From Elusimicrobiota bacterium (lineage in GTDB: Bacteria > Elusimicrobiota > Elusimicrobia > UBA1565 > UBA9628), in NCBI GenBank assembly GCA_016182905.1, contig JACPFR010000025.1, positions 23,923-87,922 of the forward strand: a stretch of DNA of 64,000 nucleotides. Reading direction: 5' to 3'. This document shows positions 17,294 through 25,917 of this stretch, one piece after another. The translations under genes were made by a program, and so were the position numbers. Each line of letters starts with the position of its first letter. Position 1 is the first letter of the stretch. The notes under the pieces are model-generated. The model had not been told where the DNA came from, ran no database searches, and saw nothing but the letters and a program-made list of their open reading frames with translations.

Positions 17294-19152
17294 CGGGTGT
17301 ACCGCAGCGCCGCCTGGATCTTCTCCTTCAAGGTCCGCGCCGAGTCGGAGGACGGGTCGATCTGGAGGAGCTCGTCGGTCAGCGCGTCGGCGGCCTTGTA
17401 GCCGCCCTTGAGGTACTGCTCGACGGCGCGGTAGTAGAGCTGCTCGAACTCCTTGCGCTTGGCGGGGGTCAGGTCCTTCTGCACCGAGGCGCGAAGGGAC
17501 GCCGCGCGCTCCGCCAGGCCCGGCTCGTCGGGAACCTCTCGCAGCGCCGCCTCGACGCTGCGCAGGGCCTCGGAGAAATCCTTCACGGAGGCGTGGGCGT
17601 CGGCCTCGGCGAGCTTCGTCTTGACGAGCTCCTTGCCCTGGCGCCGGACCTGCTCGATGAAGCCGGCGACCTGCGCGTTGCCCGGGAAGCGCTTGCGCGC
17701 CTTCTCCGCCTCGAGCAGCGCCTGGCGCAGCTGGCCGCGGGTGAGGAAGGTCGAGGCCTGGGCGAGGGCCAAGGCGATCTCGCCGGCCGACTGCGCCTCG
17801 CGCAGGCCCTCCAGGCGCGTGCGCTCCTCGACGGACAGGTCCCGGTCGATGCGCGCGAGCTCGCGCGCGGCCTCGGCGTGGTCGCGGTCGAGCTCGAGCA
17901 CGCCGCGCCAGTACTGGCGGCTGGCGAGCAGGTTGCCCTGGCGGTCCTGCTCGCGCGCGAGCGCCGCGCCGCGCTCGATCATCTGGCGCTTGAGAGACTC
18001 GTCCCACTTCGCGGTCGTGTTGTTGATCTTCGCGCGGATCTCGCCGTTGCGCGGGTCGAGCAGCGACGCCGCCTCGAGGTCGCGCAGCGCCTCCTGGATC
18101 CGGTCGCGGCGCAGCTCCTCGTCGGCCTTCGCGAGGTACGCCTTCGACAGGCGCGCGCCCTCGACGTAGGACAGCTTGCGGATGCCGCTGCGGATCGTCT
18201 CCTCGAGCTCCTCCGGCGTCTGGCCGAAGCGCTGGGTGAAGGTGAACAGGCTGCCGACGCCCAGGTCGCCGAGCGAGGCGGCGTAGTCGAAGCTCGAGTT
18301 GCCGAAGCGCACGCCGACGCCGGTGCTCAGGGCCCGGTCGCGCATGCCGAGGCGAAGAGCGAGCAGGCGCTGATACTGGAGCTCGACGCCCCCGGACACC
18401 GCGAGGCTCTCGTTCTGCGCCTTCGAGAATTTGAGCGCGGTCAGCGCGCGCATCGACGAGGACAGCTTCCAGAGGTAGGCGGGCGAGACGTCGATCACGC
18501 GCGGATAGGCCACCGGCGAGGACACGAAGGTGAGCTTGGGCGCGACGAGGTTCGAGACCATGAGGCCGACCGAGACCCGGTCGTCGGGCGAGAAGATGAT
18601 CCCGGCGTCGGCGCCGCGCCCGGAAGCCGAGGTCGAGCCGACCGACTCGCTGACGGACTTGACCGTCACGCCGAGGGAGAGCGGCTTCGGGCGCCGCAGC
18701 CAGGAGGCGCCCGCGAGCCAGGGCAGAGCGAACGCGCGGCCCCAGCCGCCGGCCAGCGCGCTCTGCGTGATGGAGAAGTTCGACGGCGCGTCGTTGGGGC
18801 CGGAGCGCGCCTCGAAGCCGCCGGAGGACTGACGGACGTAGCCGAGCCCGAAGCCTCCCCAGCGCGCGGTAGCCAGGCCGCCGGAGATGAAGTCGAAGGT
18901 CGTGTCCTCGAACAAGGTCACGTGCGTGGCGCCGGCCTCGGGCTTGGCGAGGCGGGCCAGGCCCGCGGGGTTCCAGGACAGGGCGGTCGCGTCGTCGACG
19001 ACGGCCGTCATCGCGCCGCCGAGCGCCGCGCCGCGCGCGTTCGCGTCCTGGCGCAGGAAAGCGCCCGCGCCCGCCTGCCCCCACGCGGTGAGAGGCGAGG
19101 AGACGGCGTATAATAGGAAAAGAACGAGGCGGGATATCTTCAAGACGCCCAC
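17290..19152 (-). CDS. PorV/UPF0164-like outer-membrane barrel with C-terminal TPR-like repeats
   Basis: About 620 residues. A signal peptide (KISRLVLFLLYAVSSPLTAWG) leads into the PorV/UPF0164 hallmark GAALGGAMTAVVDDATALSWNPAGLA, then about 300 residues of alternating beta-strands ending near TFTQRFG. The rest is helical and TPR-like (ALRDLEAASLLDPRNGEIRA, QALLEAEKARKRFPGNAQV). PorV proteins are outer-membrane shuttles of type IX secretion in Bacteroidota; here the next gene encodes a protein with a sorting-type C-terminus. The GTG start (MGVLKIS) is tentative; TTG at 19143 (MKISRL) fits a signal peptide equally well. The frame upstream of these codons is spurious. Confidence 0.8.
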   Translation of the reverse strand: MGVLKISRLVLFLLYAVSSPLTAWGQAGAGAFLRQDANARGAALGGAMTAVVDDATALSWNPAGLARLAKPEAGATHVTLFEDTTFDFISGGLATARWGGFGLGYVRQSSGGFEARSGPNDAPSNFSITQSALAGGWGRAFALPWLAGASWLRRPKPLSLGVTVKSVSESVGSTSASGRGADAGIIFSPDDRVSVGLMVSNLVAPKLTFVSSPVAYPRVIDVSPAYLWKLSSSMRALTALKFSKAQNESLAVSGGVELQYQRLLALRLGMRDRALSTGVGVRFGNSSFDYAASLGDLGVGSLFTFTQRFGQTPEELEETIRSGIRKLSYVEGARLSKAYLAKADEELRRDRIQEALRDLEAASLLDPRNGEIRAKINNTTAKWDESLKRQMIERGAALAREQDRQGNLLASRQYWRGVLELDRDHAEAARELARIDRDLSVEERTRLEGLREAQSAGEIALALAQASTFLTRGQLRQALLEAEKARKRFPGNAQVAGFIEQVRRQGKELVKTKLAEADAHASVKDFSEALRSVEAALREVPDEPGLAERAASLRASVQKDLTPAKRKEFEQLYYRAVEQYLKGGYKAADALTDELLQIDPSSDSARTLKEKIQAALRYTR

Positions 19153-19176
19153 GAAGGGTAACAGGGATAATAGGAT

Positions 19177-19206
19177 TTGGTCAAGCGCTCCGATGTTTTC
19201 TAAAGT
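19177..19206 (+). promoter_or_regulatory. Promoter of the OmpR-type regulator
   Basis: TTGGTC (19177-19182), 18-bp spacer, TAAAGT (19201-19206), then 6 nt to the ATG at 19213. There is no Shine-Dalgarno site, so the mRNA is probably leaderless. Confidence 0.55.
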
Positions 19207-19212
19207 AGACGC

Positions 19213-19887
19213 ATGGCGAAGCTTCTCATCATCGAGGACGACGGGGACCTCCAGCAGGTGCTCTCGGTCGTATTCAACCGCGAGGGCTACGAGCTGCACT
19301 ACGCCTTCAACGGCAAGGAGGGCTACGACAAGATGCTCGCGGTGCAGCCCGACGTGGTGCTGCTCGACCTGATGCTGCCCGTGCTCAACGGCGTCGAGGT
19401 GCTCAAGCTCGTCACGACCAACACCTCGCTCAAGGACATCCCGATCATCGTCATGACCGCGCACGGAGACAAGGCGGACATGCTCGAGCATTCGATCAAG
19501 GCCCAGGGCGTGCGCGCCTACCTGAAAAAGCCTTTCGAGCTCGGGGAGATCCGCTCCCTCGTGCGGCGCATGCTGACCCAGTATCCGCGCAATCCGGTGA
19601 CCGCCGCGGAGATCGCCAAGGGCGAGGTCCGCCTCGACGTCAAGTTCCGCACGGTGTGGGTGAAGGACCGGATGGTGGCCACCTTGTCGCCGATGAAGGC
19701 CGCCGTGCTCCAGGCGCTGCTGGAGGCCAAGGGCGCGGTCAAGCGCGAGAAGCTGCTGCAGGCGGTCTGGGGCGACAAGAGCTCGGTGCCCGCGATGGAG
19801 AAGACCATCCAGCGCCTGCGCGAGGATCTCGGCGCCGAGGGACGGCGCCTGCAGACCACCGCCGAAGGCTACGAGATCGTCGGCTGA
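19213..19887 (+). CDS. OmpR-family response regulator
   Basis: 224 residues. The receiver domain (1-120) has the acidic pair (IIEDDGD), the phospho-acceptor Asp in VVLLDLMLP and Lys in LKKPFE. A winged-helix DNA-binding domain follows (about 130-224; KREKLLQAVWGDKSS, then VPAMEKTIQRLREDL and a terminal TTAEGYEIVG wing). It is divergent from the operon that ends in the histidine kinase at 13086, so the two probably form a two-component pair controlling these surface-protein genes. The start is supported by TAAAGT 6 nt upstream. It lies 65 bp before the next surface-protein gene. Confidence 0.9.
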   Translation: MAKLLIIEDDGDLQQVLSVVFNREGYELHYAFNGKEGYDKMLAVQPDVVLLDLMLPVLNGVEVLKLVTTNTSLKDIPIIVMTAHGDKADMLEHSIKAQGVRAYLKKPFELGEIRSLVRRMLTQYPRNPVTAAEIAKGEVRLDVKFRTVWVKDRMVATLSPMKAAVLQALLEAKGAVKREKLLQAVWGDKSSVPAMEKTIQRLREDLGAEGRRLQTTAEGYEIVG

Positions 19888-19940
19888 CCGCCGCTGACAA
19901 CTCCTGACAGGAGCGGTCTTGCCCTTCCCGAGGGGCCTGC

Positions 19941-19946
19941 TATCCT
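19941..19946 (+). promoter_or_regulatory. -10 box of the kelch-type surface protein
   Basis: TATCCT is followed 6 nt later by an in-frame ATC (19953), the same geometry as the ATG/GTG starts elsewhere in the window. An in-frame TAG at 19947 rules out anything further upstream. Confidence 0.5.
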
Positions 19947-19976
19947 TAGGGCATCAGACGCCTCGCCCCCCTCGTC

Positions 19977-22900
19977 GTGCTCGCTCTTAACGCCTCCTGG
20001 CTCGGGGCCATTTCCTCTTATAGCCGCGCCGCGGAGTGGACCGCGACGACGGCGCTGCCGGACTCCATTCAAGGTCACGCCCTCGTCTATTCCTCCAATC
20101 GCCTGTTCCACACCGGCGGGATCAGCTACAACGGAGGAATCCTCGACGGGGTGAAGGTCTATTCCGCCTCGGCTTCGGACGCGGGCGCGGTGGGCGCCTG
20201 GACCGCCGGCGCGCCTTTGCCGGAAGCGGTGTACTACCACGCGGGCGCGACGGTCAACGGTCATCTGTACGTCCTCGGCGGCTTCCACTACACGGACGCG
20301 GACGGCATGGTCGTGTCGAACGTCGTGTACCGTTCGAAGATCGGCTCCGACGGCGCCGCCGGCGCCTGGCAGACGACGACGGCCCTGCCCGAGCCCGTCT
20401 TCTTCCCGAGCGCCGCCGTCTGGAGCGGCCGCATCTACATCACCGGCGGCTGGAACGGCTCGACCTTGGTCAACAAGGTCTACTCGGCCGAGGCGCGCGA
20501 GGACGGGAGCCTCGGCCCCTGGGTCGCGCAGAAGTCCCTGCCCGAGGCCGTTTACACCCATGCCGCGGTCTCCAACGGCACCCTCTACGTGCTCGGCGGC
20601 ACCGTCAACGGCGGCGCGGACATCCAGAATTCGGTCTACTTCGCCAAGATCAACGCCGACGGCACCCTCGACGACTGGGCCGCGACGACCCCGCTGCCGT
20701 CGCCGGTCTCCAACCACGGCGCCGTGGTGGCCAACGGCCGGGTGATGGTCTTCGGCGGCTGGACCGGCGCGGCGCCGACGGCGTCGGTCAACGCCGCCGC
20801 GGTCGAGCCCGCCGGCGGCCTCGCGCCATGGTCGGCCGAGACCCCGCTGCCGCGCCCGCTGTACCTGTTGGCGTCGGCCGCGAGCCCCTCCCACATCTTC
20901 GTCAGCGGCGGCATCGACTCCGTCGACACCCGCGGCGAGGTGTACTCCCTGCCGCTTCCCCCCGCGCCGGCTCCGCTCCCGCCGCCCCCCCCGACGGACG
21001 CCCTGCCGCCGCGCACGACGATCGCCTTCGGCAGCCCGTTTTACGGAGGGGCCCCTTTCATCTCGCCCGATACCCCCGCGTCGCTCGCGGCGGTCGACGA
21101 CGCGACGGCCGTCGGCGACGGGGCCGGCGTCGGCGTCGCCTCCACGCAGTGGGCCGTCGACGACGGGACCTTCACCGCGTACACCGCGCCGATCCGCCTG
21201 ACGGCCGACGGCGGCCACTGGATCCGCTTCCGCAGCGTCGACGCCCTGGGCCACGCCGAGGACCTGCGCGCCTCGTCGGCCGCGGTCGACGGGACGCCCC
21301 CCGCGTCCGCGCTCGAAGTCGGCTCGCCGAAGGCCGTGCTCTCGACCGGGAAGGTCGTCGTCGGACCCGGCACCGCGCTCGCCGTCTCCGCCGCGGACCC
21401 CGTCGTCAACGGCGCGGCCTCCGGCGTCGCCGCGACGCTCGCCGCCGTCGACGGCGGCGCGCTCGCCGCCTCGTCTTCGTCCTTCGTCCTCCCCGCCGCC
21501 GACGGCGCCCACGAGATCTCGATGCGCTCGACCGACAACGTGGGCAACGAGGAGTCCGTCCGCCGCGAGACGGTGTACCGCGACGGGACGGCGCCCGTCA
21601 CCGCGATCGCCTTCTCCGCCGCGCCGTACGCGTCCCCCTCGGGCCCGATCTACGGCGCCGGCCTCGAGATCGGCTTCACCGCCTCGGACCCGGTCTCCGG
21701 CGGCGTGGCCGCGGGCGTGCATCACACCGAGTTCGCCTTCGACGGCGGCGCCTCGACGAAGTACGCGGGCCCGTTCGGCGCGGCCGAGGGCGCGCGCACG
21801 CTCTCCTACCGCAGCGTGGACTCCGTGGCGAATGAGGAGCCGTCCCGCGTCGTCGCCTTCCAGGTGGACGCCACGCCGCCGATGAGCTCCCTCTCGGTCT
21901 CGGGCGGGACGACGTTGTTCGGCGAGGACCTGGCCGCGTCCGGCTCTCAGATCTCCCTGTCCGCCGAGGACCCCGTCTCCGGCGGCGTCGCCTCCGGGGT
22001 CGCGAGCCTCGTCTACAGCGTGGACGGCGGCGCCGACCAGGCCTATGCCGGCCCCTTCTCCGTCGGCGAAGGCCGCCACACGGTGAGCTTCGGCGCGGTG
22101 GACCGCGCGGGCAACGCCGAGGACCGCCGCACCGCCGCGGTCTCTCCCGGAGCCTTCCTGACCGCCGCGCTCACGGGCCTCGACTCGGTCGACTTGTCGG
22201 GCAAGGCCAAGGTCACGGGCGACGTCGTCGGCCTGACCGTGACCGTGAACGGCCAAAGCTCGGTCACCGGGACGATCACCCGGGGCGCGGCCGCCGCGCC
22301 GGCCTACGATCTGGACGCGGCGCGGGCCTGGGCGCAGGCCGACAACGACAACGCGGCGATCCCCGCCGCGTATCTCAAGGACGGCGCGCTGGCCTTGACC
22401 GGCGGCAGCCTGGAGCTTCCCGAAGGCGACTATTACTTCACGGGCCTGAGCCTGGCCGGGCAGTCGCGGCTGACCGTCGCGGGGCGGGTCAACGTCTTCC
22501 TTCACGGCCCGCTGTCGGTCGAAGGCGGCGCCGAGCTCAACGCGGAGGGCGCGGCGGACGGCCTGTGGATCGTCGCCGACGCCGGGGACGCGAGCGTGGC
22601 CGGAAACGCCCGCTCGGCGTTCAACCTGTTCGCCCCGCGCTCCGCGGTCAGCGTCGCCGGCGGCGGGCAGTTCGCCGGCCGGGTGCTCGCCCGGACCGTG
22701 GCGGTGTCCGGCAAGGCCGTCCAGCCGTCCACGACGGGGCTTCCGCCGTCGACGCACGCTCCGAAGGGACCCTCGACCCGCGCGCCGCGCGCCGCCCGCG
22801 AAGGGAAGGGAACCGCGGGCGGCGGCCACGCCGGGGGGCGCGACGAGGAGGTCGCGTCCTCGACCCTCGAGCGGCGCGCCCCCCGCAAGGAGACGAGCGG

Positions 22901-23789
22901 CCCGGTCCAGCCCGCGCCGAGTTCCCTCTCCTCCGCGGTCCCCGAGGTCCGCTCCGCGCGCGCGACCCGCGTGAAGTCCTCGATGCCCGCCCTGGCCTTG
23001 TCGGCCCGCGCGGCCTTCTCGTCCGTCGGCCGCGAGGCCCACGCCGTGCGCTCCAAGGACCGCACCGCGGTCGTCTTCCCCGAGGGCGCGGTCACCTCCC
23101 CGGTCGGCGTGACCGTGTCCACGCCCAAGACGAGCGACCTCATCGAGACCCGGCGCCGGGCCTCCGTCGAGTCGCGCAAGGGCCTCGTCGCGGCGTCCGC
23201 GGGCGTGCAGTACGGTCCCGAGGGGACCCGCTTCGCCAAGCCCGTCACCTTGGAGCTGCCCTACGACCGCGCGGCCCTCCCGAAGGGAGTCTCCGAGAGC
23301 GACCTCGCCGTCCACTACTGGAACCCGGTCCTCGGCGACTGGGAGAAGCTCGACTCGAGCGTGGACGCCCGCGATCAGATCGTCCGCGCCCAGACCACGC
23401 ACTTCTCGCTGTACCAGGTCTTCGGCGGCGGCTCCCCCGCGTCGGCGCCGTCGGGCCCCAACGACCCGACCTTCGCGGTCCACGCCGGCTACGCCTTCCC
23501 CAACCCCTCGCGCGGCGGCGCTCCGGTCGTCATCCGCGTCCAGCCCGGCCTCGCCGACTCGGTCTCGGTGCGCGTCTACGACCTCTCCGGCCGCATGGTG
23601 CACGAATCCTCGAATTTCACGAACCGCGGCGGGGTCGACGACGGGAACGGCTTCGGCTCGCAGTTCACCTTCGAGCACGTCTGGGACGTCGCCGGCGTGG
23701 GCTCGGGCGTGTACAACTTCGTCGTCACGGGGCGCAAAGCCGGCGCGAGCGACATCAAGGCGACCGGCAAGGTCGGGGTGATCAAATGA
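19977..23789 (+). CDS. Large surface protein: kelch-like propeller, repeated Ig-like domains, C-terminal sorting-type domain
   Basis: 1270 residues from GTG, or 1278 if translation begins at ATC 19953, which would give a proper signal peptide (RRLAPLVVLALNASWLGA). Residues 20-330 hold kelch-like repeats (HLYVLGGF, RIYITGGW, TLYVLGG). About 340-720 contain four OmpL47-like beta-sandwich repeats (GxHxxSxRSVDxxGNxE). A bactofilin/pilus-like passenger of short beta repeats follows (about 730-910), then a charged linker, a ZU5-like domain (VVFPEGAV, about 1020-1150) and a final AFPNPSRGGAP/VRVYDLSGRMVHES domain resembling type IX sorting signals. Likely displayed on the cell surface. The PorV-like gene immediately downstream overlaps it (ATGA). 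Confidence 0.82.
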   Translation: MLALNASWLGAISSYSRAAEWTATTALPDSIQGHALVYSSNRLFHTGGISYNGGILDGVKVYSASASDAGAVGAWTAGAPLPEAVYYHAGATVNGHLYVLGGFHYTDADGMVVSNVVYRSKIGSDGAAGAWQTTTALPEPVFFPSAAVWSGRIYITGGWNGSTLVNKVYSAEAREDGSLGPWVAQKSLPEAVYTHAAVSNGTLYVLGGTVNGGADIQNSVYFAKINADGTLDDWAATTPLPSPVSNHGAVVANGRVMVFGGWTGAAPTASVNAAAVEPAGGLAPWSAETPLPRPLYLLASAASPSHIFVSGGIDSVDTRGEVYSLPLPPAPAPLPPPPPTDALPPRTTIAFGSPFYGGAPFISPDTPASLAAVDDATAVGDGAGVGVASTQWAVDDGTFTAYTAPIRLTADGGHWIRFRSVDALGHAEDLRASSAAVDGTPPASALEVGSPKAVLSTGKVVVGPGTALAVSAADPVVNGAASGVAATLAAVDGGALAASSSSFVLPAADGAHEISMRSTDNVGNEESVRRETVYRDGTAPVTAIAFSAAPYASPSGPIYGAGLEIGFTASDPVSGGVAAGVHHTEFAFDGGASTKYAGPFGAAEGARTLSYRSVDSVANEEPSRVVAFQVDATPPMSSLSVSGGTTLFGEDLAASGSQISLSAEDPVSGGVASGVASLVYSVDGGADQAYAGPFSVGEGRHTVSFGAVDRAGNAEDRRTAAVSPGAFLTAALTGLDSVDLSGKAKVTGDVVGLTVTVNGQSSVTGTITRGAAAAPAYDLDAARAWAQADNDNAAIPAAYLKDGALALTGGSLELPEGDYYFTGLSLAGQSRLTVAGRVNVFLHGPLSVEGGAELNAEGAADGLWIVADAGDASVAGNARSAFNLFAPRSAVSVAGGGQFAGRVLARTVAVSGKAVQPSTTGLPPSTHAPKGPSTRAPRAAREGKGTAGGGHAGGRDEEVASSTLERRAPRKETSGPVQPAPSSLSSAVPEVRSARATRVKSSMPALALSARAAFSSVGREAHAVRSKDRTAVVFPEGAVTSPVGVTVSTPKTSDLIETRRRASVESRKGLVAASAGVQYGPEGTRFAKPVTLELPYDRAALPKGVSESDLAVHYWNPVLGDWEKLDSSVDARDQIVRAQTTHFSLYQVFGGGSPASAPSGPNDPTFAVHAGYAFPNPSRGGAPVVIRVQPGLADSVSVRVYDLSGRMVHESSNFTNRGGVDDGNGFGSQFTFEHVWDVAGVGSGVYNFVVTGRKAGASDIKATGKVGVIK

Positions 23790-24688
23790 GGCTCCTCCTC
23801 CCCGCCCTGCTGCTTCTGGCCGCCGGCGCGGTCCGCGCGGCCGAAACCGCCGCCTTCCTCGACATCGGCGTCGGCGCCCGCGGCATCGGCATGGGCGGCG
23901 CCTACACGGCCCTCGCGGACGATTCCAGCGCGGTGTACTGGAACCCCGCCGGCCTCGCCCGCGTGGAGAAACGCGAGGTCTCGGTCAGCCACGCCGAGCT
24001 CGGCCTCGGCACGCGCGAGGACTTCCTCGCCTACGCCCATCCGACCTCGCGCGGAACCGTCGCCGCGGCGATGACCTACCTGAGCCAGGGCGCCATCTCC
24101 GGCCGCGACGCGACCGGCCGGCCGACCGGCGACTTCCAGGCCTCGGACGCGGCCTTCGCCGGCGCCTACGCGGTCAAGGCCGAGGTCGCGGACCTGGGCG
24201 TCTCCGTGAAGTACCTGCGCAGCCACATCGCCTCCTCCGAGGCGCAGGGCGTGGCCGCCGACCTCGGCGCGCGCCGGGCCTTCGACGGCGCCGGCCCCGG
24301 CAAGCTCGTCGTCGGCGCCGCGCTGCGCAACATGGGCCCGGGCCTGAAATACGACGATCAGCGCAACGACCTGCCCCTGCGCCTCGCCGGCGGCGCGGCC
24401 TACTCGTTCGCCGCCGGGCGCACGCTCGCCTTCGAGATCCAGAGCGCGCCGCGCGGCGGCGGCGCCGACGGAGGCTTCGGCGGCGAGTTGAAGGTCATGG
24501 AGGGCGCGCTCCTGCGCCTGGGTTGGTCGACGAAGAGCGCCGCGCCGGAGGGCTCCGGCTTCGACGCCGCGCGCGGCCTCACGGTCGGCCTCGGACTCGA
24601 GCGCTCCGGCTTCCTGTTCGACTACGCGGCGCAGGCCGCGGGAGAGCTCGGCGCGGCCCACCGCTTCACGCTCGCGAAGCGGTTCTGA
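23786..24688 (+). CDS. PorV/UPF0164-like outer-membrane beta-barrel protein
   Basis: 300 residues. A signal peptide (MRLLLPALLLLAAGAVRA) is followed by the family pattern DIGVGARGIGMGGAYTALADDSSAVYWNPAGLARV, then alternating strands to a terminal Phe (LAKRF), typical of outer-membrane barrels. The family includes PorV, the outer-membrane protein that delivers cargo in type IX secretion. It is translationally coupled to the large kelch protein, whose C-terminus resembles a type IX sorting domain, so it is a candidate export or anchoring partner. Compared with the barrel at 17290 it lacks the TPR tail. Confidence 0.85.
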   Translation: MRLLLPALLLLAAGAVRAAETAAFLDIGVGARGIGMGGAYTALADDSSAVYWNPAGLARVEKREVSVSHAELGLGTREDFLAYAHPTSRGTVAAAMTYLSQGAISGRDATGRPTGDFQASDAAFAGAYAVKAEVADLGVSVKYLRSHIASSEAQGVAADLGARRAFDGAGPGKLVVGAALRNMGPGLKYDDQRNDLPLRLAGGAAYSFAAGRTLAFEIQSAPRGGGADGGFGGELKVMEGALLRLGWSTKSAAPEGSGFDAARGLTVGLGLERSGFLFDYAAQAAGELGAAHRFTLAKRF

Positions 24689-24697
24689 GCCCGGCGC

Positions 24698-24997
24698 CTA
24701 ACCGCCGACGCGCTTGACCTTGTACCCGTCGGCGAGGAGGAGCTTCTCGATCTTGTCGCGGTGGTCGCCCTGGAACTCGAAGCTCCCGTCCTTGAGCGTC
24801 CCGCCGCAGCCGAGCGCCTTCTTGAGGCGGCCCAGCATCGCGTCCTTGTGGGTCGGGTGCATCACGAGCCGCTCGACGCGGGTGACGCCGGAGCCCTTCG
24901 CGCCCCGCTGGAACGAGAGCCGCACGGGCTCGGGCTGGCGGGGCGTTCCGGGCTTCCCCCAGTCGGGATCGCTCGAGTACACGACCTTGTCGCTCAT
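24698..24997 (-). CDS. yciH: YciH/SUI1-family translation factor
   Basis: 99 residues. The SUI1 core is clear: a basic N-terminal strand (VRLSFQRGAKGSGVTRVERL) and the family signature LGCGGTLKDGSFEFQGDHRDKI, then KLLLADGYKVKRVGG. SUI1/eIF1-like bacterial proteins bind the 30S subunit and influence start-codon fidelity. This may matter here, given the many leaderless messages and one possible ATC start. The ATG overlaps the stop of the upstream hydrolase gene by 4 bases, so the two are co-translated. Convergent with the PorV-like gene. Confidence 0.9.
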   Translation of the reverse strand: MSDKVVYSSDPDWGKPGTPRQPEPVRLSFQRGAKGSGVTRVERLVMHPTHKDAMLGRLKKALGCGGTLKDGSFEFQGDHRDKIEKLLLADGYKVKRVGG

Positions 24998-25809
24998 GAC
25001 TGAAAGAACTCCAGGAGGCGGGGGTTCGCGCGCTCGGGCGCGTCCTCCTGAGGGGCGTGGCCGCAGGCGTCGAGGATGCAGAGGGTCGCGTTGGGCATCT
25101 CTTTGACCAGCCGCTCCGCGCCCGCGCGGCCGACCATCTTGTCGAGCTCGCCGACGAGCACGAGAGTCGGGTGGGTCACGTCGCGGTAGCGCTTGATGCG
25201 CTCGCGGTGGTCGGGCGGGATCGCGCGGCGGACGAACTCGGCCACCGCGCGGCGGCCCGCGGCGCTCTTCAGCGCGTGGCCGTACTCGGCGACCATCCGC
25301 TCGTCGACCTTGCTCTTGTCGACGAAGGTGGCGTTGGCGATGTACCGCAAGGTCACGTCGCCCAACGCCCACTCGTAGAGGCCGCCGATCACGGGCCAGG
25401 ACAGGGGCCAGAGCATCTTCGGCCGGTTCTCGACGTAGGCGGGCGTGCCGAACAGCGCCATGCGTTCGACCCGGGACGGGGCCTCCATCGCGGTCCACAG
25501 CGACAGCACGCCGCCCATCGAGTTCCCGGCGAAGCGCGCGCTCTTGATCCCGGCGTGATCCATGAACTTCAGGATCCAGGCATGCAGGCCGTGGATCGAG
25601 TAGTCGAAATCCCAGGGCTTGTCGGTGCGGCCGAAGCCGGGCAGGTCGGGCGCGAACACCTCGTAATGCTTGGCCAATTCGGGGAGGGCGTAGCGCCAGG
25701 AATAGGACGACGCCCCCAGTCCGTGGAGCAGGATCACCGGCTCGCCCTTCCCCCCGCGCAGCACGTTGGTCTTGAGGCCGGCCACCGTCATCGTCTCGGT
25801 GCGGATCAC
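24994..25809 (-). CDS. Alpha/beta hydrolase
   Basis: 271 residues from GTG 25809. Catalytic features: VILLHGLGAS oxyanion region, FAGNSMGGVLSLW with the Ser nucleophile, LVLVGELDKMV with the acid and DACGHAPQED with the His. This is the general fold of haloalkane dehalogenase/epoxide hydrolase and meta-cleavage product hydrolases; the substrate is not predictable. The GTG was chosen over an ATG at 25860 because TACAAT ends exactly 6 nt upstream of it. It is followed without a gap by yciH. Confidence 0.83.
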   Translation of the reverse strand: MIRTETMTVAGLKTNVLRGGKGEPVILLHGLGASSYSWRYALPELAKHYEVFAPDLPGFGRTDKPWDFDYSIHGLHAWILKFMDHAGIKSARFAGNSMGGVLSLWTAMEAPSRVERMALFGTPAYVENRPKMLWPLSWPVIGGLYEWALGDVTLRYIANATFVDKSKVDERMVAEYGHALKSAAGRRAVAEFVRRAIPPDHRERIKRYRDVTHPTLVLVGELDKMVGRAGAERLVKEMPNATLCILDACGHAPQEDAPERANPRLLEFFQS

Positions 25810-25815
25810 CCCTGT

Positions 25816-25911
25816 ATTGTAGCGGTAATATCGGATAAATCCAGAGACCTCTGGACCCATGTTCCAGGGACCGGGAGGCCCTCCCCGGACGGCGGGTTTT
25901 TCGCCTATCCT
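25816..25911. promoter_or_regulatory. Divergent leaderless-type promoters
   Basis: Minus: TACAAT (25816-25821), 6 nt before GTG 25809. Plus: TATCCT (25906-25911), 6 nt before ATG 25918. No -35 boxes are obvious. Confidence 0.55.
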
Positions 25912-25917
25912 TCCAGG

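Noticed and set aside
14849..19084. Reading frames of 1000 or more codons on either strand overlapping known genes (for example 14849-19084 upstream half, 19869-23678 minus, 6064-7884 minus)
   Set aside because: Arg/Gly/Ala-rich shadow frames caused by extreme GC content; they cover real genes with clear motifs in another frame.
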